Part shown: piece after piece, positions 24,965 to 33,096 of the stretch
How the letters are laid out: each line of letters starts with the position of its first letter
Numbering within the stretch: the first letter of the stretch is position 1
Assembly: GCA_964584495.1 (NCBI GenBank)
Contig: CAZPAH010000006.1
Coordinates: forward strand, 1-43,510
DNA: 43,510 nucleotides
Direction: 5' to 3'
DNA from: CAZPAH01 sp964584495
GTDB lineage: Bacteria; Krumholzibacteriota; Krumholzibacteriia; Krumholzibacteriales; Krumholzibacteriaceae
Position numbers and translations under genes: made by a program
The notes under the pieces: generated by a model
Told to the model about the DNA's origin: nothing
Seen by the model: only the letters and a program-made list of their open reading frames with translations
The model's database searches: none

Positions 24965-26059
24965 CTAGAACTTCATCTGGAGATCGAATTGGAATCTCGT
25001 GTATCCGGCCTCCTCCTCGATCCCCTTCTTGTTGATGAAAAGGGTCCCGCCAAGGGAGACCTTATTTGCCAGAGCGTACGAAGCGCCGACCTTCCAGCCC
25101 TTTCCGTCAGTCCCTCCTCCACAAAAATCCGAGTCGGTGAATACTCCGAGGACCGCATCGGCCTCGAGCTTGCGATAGTTGCCGTACAGCTTGATACTGC
25201 CCTTGTCCTTGCCGTGCTTGAAGGTCGCTCCGATGAGATACCCGGTGTTGAGGCTGTCGGCCGAAGTGTTGTTGACGTAGTCACCGTACACCACGAGCGA
25301 TATCCTTTCATGTTTAAAACCGAACTCGCCGAACGCTTCGGCCAGTTTGTAGTCTTCGGAGAAAACATCTTCTCCACCGTCGTCCATCGATGAATTTCCG
25401 AAGAAACCGCCGTCGTAGAGCGCTTCGTAGTTCTTGATATGCTCGTAGTCATAGTAACCGGCACCGAGGGAGACCCAGGTTTCATCGGATGCGTCGATTT
25501 TCATCCCGGCCTGCCCGCCGCCCATGTACGTGTCGGTTTCGGACTTTCTCTCCATGACGTTGAAATAGGCGGTCGATATGATGATCTCGACCCTTTCGCT
25601 CGCCTTCCCCTTGTATCCGGCCGCGATACCTTCCGGACTGAGGTCTCCGTCCCAGATCAAATCAGTGCCTTCTACGATCATGAAAGGTAATCCCATCTTT
25701 CCGCCGGTCACGCTCAATCCCTTGACCTTGACGGGCTGCCATTTGAAGAACGCCCTGTCGAGATGCCACCCCTTGGTGGTGAAGGCGTCGGTAAGCGTTT
25801 GGTTCGTCGATACCGGATCATCCGAACCTGTGGCGAAGCGGGCCCCGACCGTGAGTCCCTCCAAGATCTCCGCGTTCATGGCGAGACGCATGCGGATGCG
25901 CATCCTGTGCCGATCGGCATCCTTCGAATCATCCTGGATAAGCTCGTACCTATGGCGGAAATCACCGCCGAGCTTGATCTTTTCGTACCATTCCCCCGCC
26001 CGTGCCGCGCTCGAGGCCAACAGAGCGATCAGAATAGCGAAAACCATCTTCTTCTTCAT
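24965..26059 (-). CDS. Putative outer-membrane porin (likely phosphate-regulated)
   Basis: The predicted protein has 364 residues, starting at ATG 26059 with the signal peptide MKKKMVFAILIALLASSAARA. The mature part begins GEWYEKIKLGGDFRHRYELI; ADRHRMRIRMRLAMNAEI, ARFATGSDDPVSTNQTL and WHLDRAFFKWQP follow. Alternating polar and aromatic beta strands run to a C-terminal FQFDLQMKF ending in Phe, the usual outer-membrane insertion signal. This pattern matches the putative-porin (Porin_5-like) family. A three-hexamer Pho box lies about 240 bp upstream and the gene sits between phoR and pstS, so uptake of phosphate or a phosphorylated compound is likely. It is not recognisably OprP/PhoE, so the substrate is inferred from context alone. 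Confidence 0.85.
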   Translation of the reverse strand: MKKKMVFAILIALLASSAARAGEWYEKIKLGGDFRHRYELIQDDSKDADRHRMRIRMRLAMNAEILEGLTVGARFATGSDDPVSTNQTLTDAFTTKGWHLDRAFFKWQPVKVKGLSVTGGKMGLPFMIVEGTDLIWDGDLSPEGIAAGYKGKASERVEIIISTAYFNVMERKSETDTYMGGGQAGMKIDASDETWVSLGAGYYDYEHIKNYEALYDGGFFGNSSMDDGGEDVFSEDYKLAEAFGEFGFKHERISLVVYGDYVNNTSADSLNTGYLIGATFKHGKDKGSIKLYGNYRKLEADAVLGVFTDSDFCGGGTDGKGWKVGASYALANKVSLGGTLFINKKGIEEEAGYTRFQFDLQMKF

Positions 26060-26285
26060 TTGTCCTTTCTCCTTTTCTACGCGGGTCCGTTCCCGCCTGA
26101 TCCGTTGCAAAAGTCACGAGGCTTCAATCCCCGCTGGTCATGTCCGCTTTATCATCACCTCCCGCTCTTCGGCGCATTTTCGCTCGTGAGTAATATTATC
26201 GGCGCCGGTTTCATGCTCATCTCGCATGGATTTTTCTACTCTCCACAATTTCCGGGGATCGTTTTCGGCCCCCTTATTCGAGGGA

Positions 26286-26328
26286 AAGGTAGATCGGCCT
26301 TGTTAAGGATGTATTAAGGGCAAGTTAA
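26286..26328 (-). promoter_or_regulatory. Pho box array and -10 upstream of the porin gene
   Basis: Three minus-strand hexamers, TTAACT (26323-26328), TTAATA (26312-26317) and TTAACA (26301-26306), are spaced exactly 11 bp. A -10-like TACCTT (26286-26291) lies 9 bp after the last hexamer, the same distance as at pstS. The array lies directly after the phoR stop codon. The 226 bp from here to the porin ATG would be a long leader; I see no ORF or clear hairpin in it. Confidence 0.78.
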
Positions 26329-26356
26329 AATGTCATGAGGGCGGTATCGCCTTTTA

Positions 26357-28132
26357 TCAGGCTTCATTAGGCAGGTGGAGGGTAAAGGTGGAACCTTTAG
26401 CCGGGATGCTGGAAACCGTTACCGAGCCTCCATGGGCCTGCACGATATGCTTCACTATCGCCAGACCGAGACCGGTACCGCCGAGCTTCCGGCTCCTTGC
26501 CTTGTCCACACGGTAGAACCTCTCGAAGAGTCGCGGGATATCCTCCTCGTCTATCCCGCACCCCCTGTCCCTGACTTCGATCGTGACTCCATCGTCGTGC
26601 CGCGAAACATCTATCCCGATCTCGCCTCCCTCGTTGCTGTACTTGATGGCGTTATCCAGCAGGTTGATCACCGCCTGCTCGAGAAGAGGTTCGTTTACCC
26701 GTGCTTCGATGTCGGGCGCGCATTCTATAGCTATCCTTATCTTCTTTTCCTTCGCCTTGTAATCGCATACCTCCACGGCGTCACGGATGATATCTGTGAT
26801 TTTGACTTTATCGATGCTCACCCTCCCGCTATCGAGCCCGTTCTCGATTCCGGAGAGGAGAAGCAGGTCCTCGATGATGTTGTCCATCCTGTCCGCCTGC
26901 CGGGATATTATATTGAGGAATTGCTTCGAGTCGACCGGATCGTGAAGCGCTCCGTCGAGGAGCGTCTCCACGAAACCCTTTATCGATGTTATCGGTGTCC
27001 GGAGCTCGTGGGAGACATTCGCCACGAAATCCCGCCTGAGATTCTCCAGCTTTCTCAACCTCGTCACATTGTTGAGAACGATCACTCCTCCCCTGAGCCC
27101 ACCGTCCTGCCGGAGCAGCTTGACACCGTGGGCCTGGACATAAAGTTCTCCCCGTCCGTCCCTCAGGGTGAAGTCCTCCTCGATGGCGGCCGACGAGGCG
27201 AGTGTCTTCGCAAGAAACTTCTGCAGGTAGGGATTGCGGACTACCTCCTGGATCGGTCTGCCGGCCGCATCCTTGATCTCGATCCCGAGGAACGAGGAAG
27301 CGGCGGGGTTTATCTTTACGATCATCTCGTTTTCGTCTACGACGATAAGGCCCTCCACCATGCCGGCGAAAACGGCCTCCTGCTCGTTTCTCTGCCTTTC
27401 GACTGTCTCTATCCTGTCCTCGAGTCGCCCGGCCATCTCGTTGATGACGACGGCAAGATCTCCTATCTCCTCCAGCCCGTGAACGGGAAGACGGTAGCTC
27501 AGATCGTTGCTTGCGAAATGGACCACGCCCCGCTTGATCTCCTCGACCGGACGGCTGATCCTCCTCGCTACGAGCATACTTACGGCACCGGCCGCTATCG
27601 CGACGAGTATCCCGGAGATCATTATCCGAAGATGCATGCTGTGCAGGCTTTCATCGAGCGCCGTAAGCGGCATTGAAGCACGCACCGCGGCTGCTATCCT
27701 TCCATCGATCCTTAAAGGAACGGCAACGTACATGAATCTCTTTCGTATCGTATCGCTGTACCGGATCGACGAGCCGGTCGCCCCGGTGAGGCTCCTGATG
27801 AATTCCGGCCGGTCGCCGTGATTTTCCATCTCGTCCGGATTGCCGTCGGAATCGCCTATGACCCTTCCATCGGCAAGAATGACAGTAAGCCTGGTCCCCG
27901 TCTCCGCGCCGAGATCCTTGCACAGCCCGTCTATGACCGAATACGGTCCGCCGATCCTTTCGGAAAGGGTCGCCGCGAACAGAGCCGCCCTGGCCTCCAA
28001 ATCTTCGGATGTTCTCGTGAAATGGAATTCGTTCACGGCGCGTGTAGCGTAGACCATCACGACGGCCAGCGAAAGCACGATGATTATCAGATACCAGGGG
28101 AATATGTACCAAACCATTCGCCTGGGCTTCAT
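26357..28132 (-). CDS. phoR: Phosphate-regulon sensor histidine kinase PhoR
   Basis: The 591-residue membrane kinase has TM1 (about 9-29), a periplasmic domain of about 135 residues containing a PhoR/CHASE-like stretch (LTVILADGRVIGDSD), TM2 (about 168-188), HAMP (189-241) and PAS (about 250-360). The HisKA phosphoacceptor motif FVANVSHELRTPITSIKGF has His375. The HATPase boxes are N (NLLDNAIKYSN), G1 (VRDRGCGIDEEDIP), F (LFERFYRVDKARSR) and G2 (GGTGLGLAIVKHI). The periplasmic domain is larger than in E. coli PhoR, which has almost none, and is like that of B. subtilis PhoR. Its ATG directly abuts the phoB stop, so translation is coupled. It phosphorylates PhoB when phosphate is low, with Pst/PhoU giving the signal. 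Confidence 0.94.
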   Translation of the reverse strand: MKPRRMVWYIFPWYLIIIVLSLAVVMVYATRAVNEFHFTRTSEDLEARAALFAATLSERIGGPYSVIDGLCKDLGAETGTRLTVILADGRVIGDSDGNPDEMENHGDRPEFIRSLTGATGSSIRYSDTIRKRFMYVAVPLRIDGRIAAAVRASMPLTALDESLHSMHLRIMISGILVAIAAGAVSMLVARRISRPVEEIKRGVVHFASNDLSYRLPVHGLEEIGDLAVVINEMAGRLEDRIETVERQRNEQEAVFAGMVEGLIVVDENEMIVKINPAASSFLGIEIKDAAGRPIQEVVRNPYLQKFLAKTLASSAAIEEDFTLRDGRGELYVQAHGVKLLRQDGGLRGGVIVLNNVTRLRKLENLRRDFVANVSHELRTPITSIKGFVETLLDGALHDPVDSKQFLNIISRQADRMDNIIEDLLLLSGIENGLDSGRVSIDKVKITDIIRDAVEVCDYKAKEKKIRIAIECAPDIEARVNEPLLEQAVINLLDNAIKYSNEGGEIGIDVSRHDDGVTIEVRDRGCGIDEEDIPRLFERFYRVDKARSRKLGGTGLGLAIVKHIVQAHGGSVTVSSIPAKGSTFTLHLPNEA

Positions 28133-28822
28133 TTAATTCTCCCTGAATCTGTATCCGACGCCCCTGACCGTCTCGATGAGCTTTCCGACGGGACCGAGCT
28201 TCTTGCGCAGGCCCACGATATGGACATCGACAGACCTGTCTGTTACCGGGTACTCCTCCCCCTTGGCCGCGTCGATGATCTGGTGCCTGGTAAATACCCA
28301 TCCGGGCCGGCGTGCGATATGGTAGAGGATCTCGAATTCCGTCGAGGTGAGCACGACCGGCTTGCCCTTGACGAGGACCTCGTGCCTGCCCGGATGTATG
28401 ACGAGATCTTTCCTCTTAAGCACCGCGGTGCGGTCGATCGGGGCCTCGGACCTACGCCTGAGGACCGCTTTTATCCTGGCGACCAGCACGCGGGGGCTGA
28501 AAGGCTTCGTTATGTAATCATCGGCGCCCAGCTCCAGTCCCGCCACGACATCGGCCTCCTCGCCCCGGGCGGTGAGCATCACTATGGGGATATGGGATGT
28601 CTTCGGATCGTGCTTCAGGATATTGCACGCCTCGAGCCCGTCGATTCCCGGCAGCATCAGGTCGAGCAGTATCATGTCGGGAAGCTTCGACCTGGCCTTG
28701 TCGAGAGCCGCTTCGCCAGTCTCAACCACGGTCACGTCGAAACCATTCCTTACAAGATTGTATCTGACAAGTTCCTGGATGTCCTCTTCGTCGTCGACAA
28801 CAAGAATCTTCTCCTGTGCCAT
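28133..28822 (-). CDS. phoB: Phosphate-regulon response regulator PhoB
   Basis: The 229-residue OmpR-family regulator has a receiver domain with ILVVDDEEDI, the phosphoacceptor Asp54 in ILLDLMLPGIDG, the switch Thr in VMLTARGEE and the conserved Lys in ADDYITKPFSPR. A winged-helix DNA-binding domain follows, with LTSTEFEILYHIARRPGWVF, the recognition region VTDRSVDVHIVGLRKKLG and IETVRGVGYRF. ATG 28822 is chosen because MAQEKILVVDDEED is the normal N-terminus and AAGGTGG precedes it; 20 extra in-frame codons upstream are discarded. The gene is followed without gap by phoR. A Pho box array lies 62-100 bp upstream, so it probably controls its own synthesis. Confidence 0.95.
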   Translation of the reverse strand: MAQEKILVVDDEEDIQELVRYNLVRNGFDVTVVETGEAALDKARSKLPDMILLDLMLPGIDGLEACNILKHDPKTSHIPIVMLTARGEEADVVAGLELGADDYITKPFSPRVLVARIKAVLRRRSEAPIDRTAVLKRKDLVIHPGRHEVLVKGKPVVLTSTEFEILYHIARRPGWVFTRHQIIDAAKGEEYPVTDRSVDVHIVGLRKKLGPVGKLIETVRGVGYRFREN

Positions 28823-28883
28823 AATCCACCTTCCAAAGAGCAACGGAAAGAAGCGAACAACAGGATAATAAGTAATACACACA

Positions 28884-28922
28884 CGTGAACGTACTGTTAG
28901 GAGTATGTTAGAACCTTGTTAA
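28884..28922 (-). promoter_or_regulatory. Pho box array upstream of phoB-phoR
   Basis: On the minus strand TTAACA (28917-28922), CTAACA (28906-28911), CTAACA (28895-28900) and a weaker TTCACG (28884-28889) are spaced exactly 11 bp. Downstream, TATTAC (28872-28877) or TATTAT (28865-28870) could be the -10. The element suggests autoregulation. The rest of the gap to the permease gene (28923-29082) shows no gene or clear terminator. Confidence 0.85.
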
Positions 28923-29082
28923 TATAATGGCAATCCATTTTCTACAAGGAATTATCGAGAATACGGGGGTGCATCAATACCTTTCCCGCGATAGACGCAT
29001 CGAGATCGTCAACGTGCGAGGCAGGGGTTTCAGGCTTCTGATCCATGACGACAAATGAAACTTATTCAGCCCTTGCGTCCTT

Positions 29083-31443
29083 CTATTCGTACTTGATCGA
29101 TTCGATCGGGTTCGCCGTAGCTGCCTTCAATGCCTGGTAACTGACCGTGATGAGGGCTATCACGAGAGCGCCCAGCCCCGCCCTGACGAATATCAAAAGG
29201 CTCATATCGGTCCTGTATGCGAAGTTTCTCAGCCACTTGTCCATGAAAAACCACGCGACGGGCCATGCGATCAGATTAGACAGCAGCACCCATTTCGCTA
29301 TATCTTTCGTGAAGAGCATCACGATGCCGGCTACCGATGCTCCCAGGACCTTTCTTATGCCGGTCTCCTTGCTGCGGCGCTCGGTCATGTACGAGACAAG
29401 ACCCAAAAGACCGAGACATGCGATGAAAACGGCCAGGATCGCCGCGTAGCCGAAAAGTTTCGCGAGCCGTCGGTCGTTTCCGTACAGGCTCTCTAGGTCG
29501 GCGTCCATGAAGCTGAATACGAAGGGAAGATCGGGGTTGAGATTCTTCCAGGTCCTCTCGATATAGGCGAGGGCTTCGCCCGTCCTCCCCATATCTATCC
29601 TGGCTACGAGATAATTCGCCGCGTCCGGAACGATCCAGAGCATTATCGGCTCTATCTCTCCGTACAGAGTTTCGAAATGAAAATCCTTCACCACTCCCGC
29701 GATCGTCGCGTGGAAGCCGCCTCGGCCGAACCATTTTCCAACAGGATTATCGAGCTTCATCTGCCTGACGGCTGTCTCGTTGAGGATTATCGCGGGGTGC
29801 GCCCCTTCTCTTGTATCGATGAGGTCCGCCATCTCGAGGTCCCTTCCGGCTGCCAGCTCCATCCCCATAGTCGTGATGTAATCCTCATCCGTCTGGACGG
29901 TGTTGATTAGCACCTGCAGGCCTTCCTCCTTGTTCTCCCAGTCCCAGTTGGAGGAGCTGTCGCCGGTGCTAAGCGGCAGCTTCGACACCACTGTGCTGCC
30001 TATAATCGCTCCGCTGCGGGCTAATTCGTTCTTCAGCGCTTCATGCCTCTCTATCGAATCGCCGCTAAGGTAGATGTTGACGAGGCCTTTCTCCTTATAT
30101 CCTAGATCCGAGCTCCTTATGAAATCGAGCTGGCGGAATACGACCGAAGTCCCGATGATAAGAAGGATCGACAAGGAGAACTGAATTACGACGAGCGCGT
30201 TACGGAAACCGGCCCCGCCGGACGAATACCGGCCTCCTTTTAGCACACTTGCCGCCTTGAATGACGATAGGTACAGGGATGGATAGATACCTCCCAGAAG
30301 GCCTGTCGCCAGCGCTATAGCAAGGCCCGCCAGCAGAAGCGTTGGATCCGTGACTATCGACCGGGCCATAGTCTTCCCCGCAAGGTCGTTCAGGGCCGGC
30401 AGAAAGAGCTCCGCGAGAATGACCGCCCCCACGAGCGCTATTAGTGAGTTGAGGATCGATTCGCCGAAGAACTGCAGGATCAGCTCTTTTTTTCTCGCGC
30501 CGCATACCTTCCTCAATCCTACTTCGCGGGCCCTTCTCTGGGCTCTTGCGGTCGTAAGGTTCATGAAGTTGATGCAGGCGATGAGCAGGATAAAGACGCC
30601 GACCGCTCCGAAGATCATCAGGTACCTGATGAAACCCTGGCCGCCGTCGAGCGTGTAGAGGTTGATATCCCTCAGCTTCTGCAGCGAAAGTAGCGAGCTG
30701 CGCTGGCCGTTGTCGATCAGGACGTTCGAGATCTGAGCCGAGACATCGCGCGGATCGGCCCCGGCTCTCAGCATGACGTAGGTACGGGGCCAGTTCGAGG
30801 TCCAGCTTTCGAATGTCGTTCCGTACAGCTCGAGAGTCCACTTGAAGGGTATGAGTATCTCCAATTTTGAAAGATGCGTGTTTGCCGGCATATCCTTCAT
30901 CACGCCGGTCACCGTCATCGGGATCGTGTTCTCCAGCGTCATTATCTTGCCTATAGGATCCTCGCCGCCGAAATATTTCTCCGCTATGCTTTCCGTTATG
31001 ACTATCGATGAAGGCTCGGTGAGAAGCGAGGAGCGGTCGCCCCGCACAAGCTCATAAGAGAAAATATCGAAAAAGGACTGGTCGATCATGCAAAGCCCTT
31101 CCTCTATGAATACCTTGTCACCGTACTTGAGCGCCCTTCCTCCTCCATAGATCAGCCGCGCCGTCTCTTCTATATCGGTGTAGCGATCCTTGAGCAGGGC
31201 GGCCAGCGGGCCGGGAAGGTTGTCGGTGAGAAGATTCCCCTCTGAATGACCCTGGCGCTGGAATGCCCTGTAGATCCGGTCACTGTTCTCGTGAAAGCCG
31301 TCGTGACCCAGTTCTGTCCTCAGCACGAGGGCTATGAGGATCGCGCAGGCAATGCTGACCGCCAGGCCGGAGATGTTGATGAAGGAATATCCCTTGTATC
31401 TTGTAATGTTTCTTAGAGCGATCTTGAAATAGTTTCGAATCAT
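29083..31443 (-). CDS. FtsX/MacB-type ABC transporter permease, duplicated form
   Basis: The 786-residue inner-membrane protein belongs to the large class of MacB-like permeases with two MacB_PCD periplasmic domains and two FtsX domains. TM1 follows MIRNYFKIALRNITRYKGYS; the first periplasmic domain spans about 50-275. A first FtsX set begins near FGAVGVFILLIACINFMNLT with REVGLRKVCGARKKEL. A second periplasmic domain (about 440-650) and a second FtsX set with KETGIRKVLGASVAGIVML follow. Such proteins act as mechanotransmission permeases exporting antibiotics, peptides or lipoproteins, with a separate ATPase. No ATPase or adaptor gene is adjacent, so this copy is an orphan. A sigma-54-like promoter with tandem near-palindromes lies upstream. 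Confidence 0.92.
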   Translation of the reverse strand: MIRNYFKIALRNITRYKGYSFINISGLAVSIACAILIALVLRTELGHDGFHENSDRIYRAFQRQGHSEGNLLTDNLPGPLAALLKDRYTDIEETARLIYGGGRALKYGDKVFIEEGLCMIDQSFFDIFSYELVRGDRSSLLTEPSSIVITESIAEKYFGGEDPIGKIMTLENTIPMTVTGVMKDMPANTHLSKLEILIPFKWTLELYGTTFESWTSNWPRTYVMLRAGADPRDVSAQISNVLIDNGQRSSLLSLQKLRDINLYTLDGGQGFIRYLMIFGAVGVFILLIACINFMNLTTARAQRRAREVGLRKVCGARKKELILQFFGESILNSLIALVGAVILAELFLPALNDLAGKTMARSIVTDPTLLLAGLAIALATGLLGGIYPSLYLSSFKAASVLKGGRYSSGGAGFRNALVVIQFSLSILLIIGTSVVFRQLDFIRSSDLGYKEKGLVNIYLSGDSIERHEALKNELARSGAIIGSTVVSKLPLSTGDSSSNWDWENKEEGLQVLINTVQTDEDYITTMGMELAAGRDLEMADLIDTREGAHPAIILNETAVRQMKLDNPVGKWFGRGGFHATIAGVVKDFHFETLYGEIEPIMLWIVPDAANYLVARIDMGRTGEALAYIERTWKNLNPDLPFVFSFMDADLESLYGNDRRLAKLFGYAAILAVFIACLGLLGLVSYMTERRSKETGIRKVLGASVAGIVMLFTKDIAKWVLLSNLIAWPVAWFFMDKWLRNFAYRTDMSLLIFVRAGLGALVIALITVSYQALKAATANPIESIKYE

Positions 31444-31539
31444 CTCTGCCTTTCGTGCTTAGATCGTTATTTCCTACGATGTGGTAAAACCGCCGCATTG
31501 AGATTGTCTCTTCTCATCCTGCTCACGTGAAAAGCAATA

Positions 31540-31555
31540 ATCAAACAATGTGCCA
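31540..31555 (-). promoter_or_regulatory. Putative sigma-54 promoter of the FtsX/MacB-type permease
   Basis: The minus strand reads TGGCAC-ATTGT-TTGAT, against the consensus TGGCAC-N5-TTGCW. The -24 half is perfect, the -12 half has A instead of C after TTG, and the spacing is exact. The predicted start is near 31528, about 85 nt before the ATG at 31443. A nearby sigma-70 pair of equal quality is not seen. Confidence 0.55.
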
Positions 31556-31609
31556 TGCGATCAAAGCCTAGTCCTATAATAGTTTAGCTTAACTGTAGCC
31601 GGCAGAAAC

Positions 31610-31647
31610 TGTTCGTATTCGGTACGATTAATGTTCATAACCGGACA
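31610..31647 (-). promoter_or_regulatory. Tandem near-palindromes, possible enhancer sites
   Basis: TGTTCGTATTCGGTAC (31610-31625) and TGTTCATAACCGGACA (31632-31647) are similar to one another (written on the plus strand) and start exactly 22 bp apart, two helical turns. The second is close to a palindrome of the form TGTyC-N6-GrACA. They lie at about -82 to -119 from the predicted sigma-54 start, where bacterial enhancer-binding proteins usually bind. The regulator is not in this window. Confidence 0.5.
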
Positions 31648-31934
31648 CAAAGAGGGTCTCCCCCTCGGTTTTTAACTTACGCAACGCGGATCGGGGAAAC
31701 ATTCAAGCCGACATTGCACTCCTGTCGAAATCACCATATATGACCTCCCCTCCACGATTTTTCGATGGGCCACCCGTCTTAGTACTATCAACTTGGCCGT
31801 GTTCGTTGGTTTGGGGCAATCTTGTTTAAGGACTGGTTTCAAAGAAGAATGTGTCGTCATCAAAGAGTTTGACATATCTTGACTGCAATAGGCAATATAT
31901 AGCCGGTCATATATTTAACCGCCTTGTATATACA
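31648..31934. other. AT-richer intergenic stretch without a supported gene
   Basis: It lies between the permease's upstream sites and the plus-strand membrane protein. There is a weak hairpin, GAGGG-TCTCC-CCCTC, followed by GGTTTTT (about 31652-31672). A 67-codon minus-strand frame (31672-31875) has no ribosome-binding site or recognisable sequence. No insertion-sequence ends, tRNA or attachment site are seen. Base composition changes here, before the N gap, from the GC-rich left part. Confidence 0.4.
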
Positions 31935-33083
31935 ATGAAGTCATTTGATTCGATAAAAGAGTATGTGCTGGTCGGCGTCGTTTCCTGTGCGATCGTCACG
32001 ATCATATNNNNNNNNNNTTTCGAAAAGCCTTGGGATCACCATAAATACATCTATATGGCCGAGAAAGGCCCTTTCAACCTTCATATAGCACCATTCTGCT
32101 GGAGGGTCGGCGTGCCGATTCTTGTAAGGCTGCTGCCTTTTGACGTAAAAACCGGATTTCTTGTCGTTACGCTCGGATCGATTATCGCAACCGGCATATC
32201 ATTGTATATCCTCGTATCGGCCGCCGGATTTTCCAGGATATACGGATGGTTTGCCATGTTTCTATTTTTCAACATAGGATATTGCACTCGCTTCATGATC
32301 GAAAGATTTTGGCAGCCCGACGCCGCAGCGATATTCATTCTTTCCTGCAGCCTGATTGCTGCGATGAAAAAGCGTCCCGTTCTTTTTATGTGCCTTTTGA
32401 CCGTCGGTGTATTTTTTAAGGAGAATATCCTTTTTGCGGCGCCCCTATATTACACTCTCAACACGGACCGGCTGGTCAATTCGAAGTTTCTGCTTAAATC
32501 GGTTTTGCTGGTTATGCCGGCTGTGGCGTGCCTGATGCTGCTGCGTTCTTTAATCCCGGCTTTCAATACAAACGCAGGGTATATCGCCTCTCTTCCAAAA
32601 GAGCTTTGGCAGGTTCAGCTGGAACGACCTGATTATAACTTGCACGCGCTTGCTAAAGAGATTGCGGCCATGCGCGTAGAAAGAATGTCATTTATATATA
32701 TCTTAGCAAACTATTTGATACCGTTCGGAGTGCTTGTCGGGCTTCTTCCCTTCTTTGCTATCAGGCGCAACTTCTATTGGGTGATAAGATTCAGCCCGTT
32801 CTTTCTTATGTTGATTGCCCACTTGCTGTTTGTCGTCGAGACGATGAGGCCTTTAGTATTCGGTGCTCCCGTTATGATACTGCTGGCGACTGAAGGAGGC
32901 CGGTCTTTGAATCGGTCTCTACGGCTACCGACCTTTTATATCTTGCCACTGCCTCTTATAATCGCTTTTGCCGATTTGTCGAATCCGGCCAGGAGCACGG
33001 TCAAGCTTACAACGCAGCTATTGATAATATTTCTATATTATTTTACGGCGATGCTCGTGCGCCGCCTTTCGAATCGGGAATAA
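31935..33083 (+). CDS. Polytopic membrane protein, interrupted by an assembly gap
   Basis: The frame starts at ATG 31935 (MKSFDSIKEYVLVG), crosses ten N and remains open to 33083, about 382 residues as scaffolded. It is nearly all hydrophobic, with about nine or ten membrane segments. After the gap, PWDHHKYIYMAEKGPF and APFCWRVGVPILVRLLPF resemble the first periplasmic loop of GT-C-like polyprenyl-phosphosugar transferases and similar uncharacterised proteins, where an acidic residue is followed by an R-[VI]-x-x-P motif before TM2. This is a resemblance of pattern only. Composition is clearly more AT-rich than in the left part of the window. The true gap length is not known, so residues may be missing near position 25. 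It converges on the Cu ATPase gene, with 13 bp between stops. Confidence 0.65.
   Translation: MKSFDSIKEYVLVGVVSCAIVTIIXXXXFEKPWDHHKYIYMAEKGPFNLHIAPFCWRVGVPILVRLLPFDVKTGFLVVTLGSIIATGISLYILVSAAGFSRIYGWFAMFLFFNIGYCTRFMIERFWQPDAAAIFILSCSLIAAMKKRPVLFMCLLTVGVFFKENILFAAPLYYTLNTDRLVNSKFLLKSVLLVMPAVACLMLLRSLIPAFNTNAGYIASLPKELWQVQLERPDYNLHALAKEIAAMRVERMSFIYILANYLIPFGVLVGLLPFFAIRRNFYWVIRFSPFFLMLIAHLLFVVETMRPLVFGAPVMILLATEGGRSLNRSLRLPTFYILPLPLIIAFADLSNPARSTVKLTTQLLIIFLYYFTAMLVRRLSNRE
32008..32017. other. Assembly gap (10 N)
   Basis: Ten consecutive unknown bases join two contigs inside the membrane-protein gene. The reading frame is kept across the gap as written, which supports the join, but the real length is unknown. 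Linkage of the left and right parts of the window rests on this scaffold join. Confidence 0.99.
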
Positions 33084-33096
33084 TGTTTTTTTAAGT

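Noticed and set aside
31672..31875. 67-codon minus-strand frame in the large gap
   Set aside because: No ribosome-binding site, no recognisable motif; considered as a transposase remnant, but nothing in it supports that.
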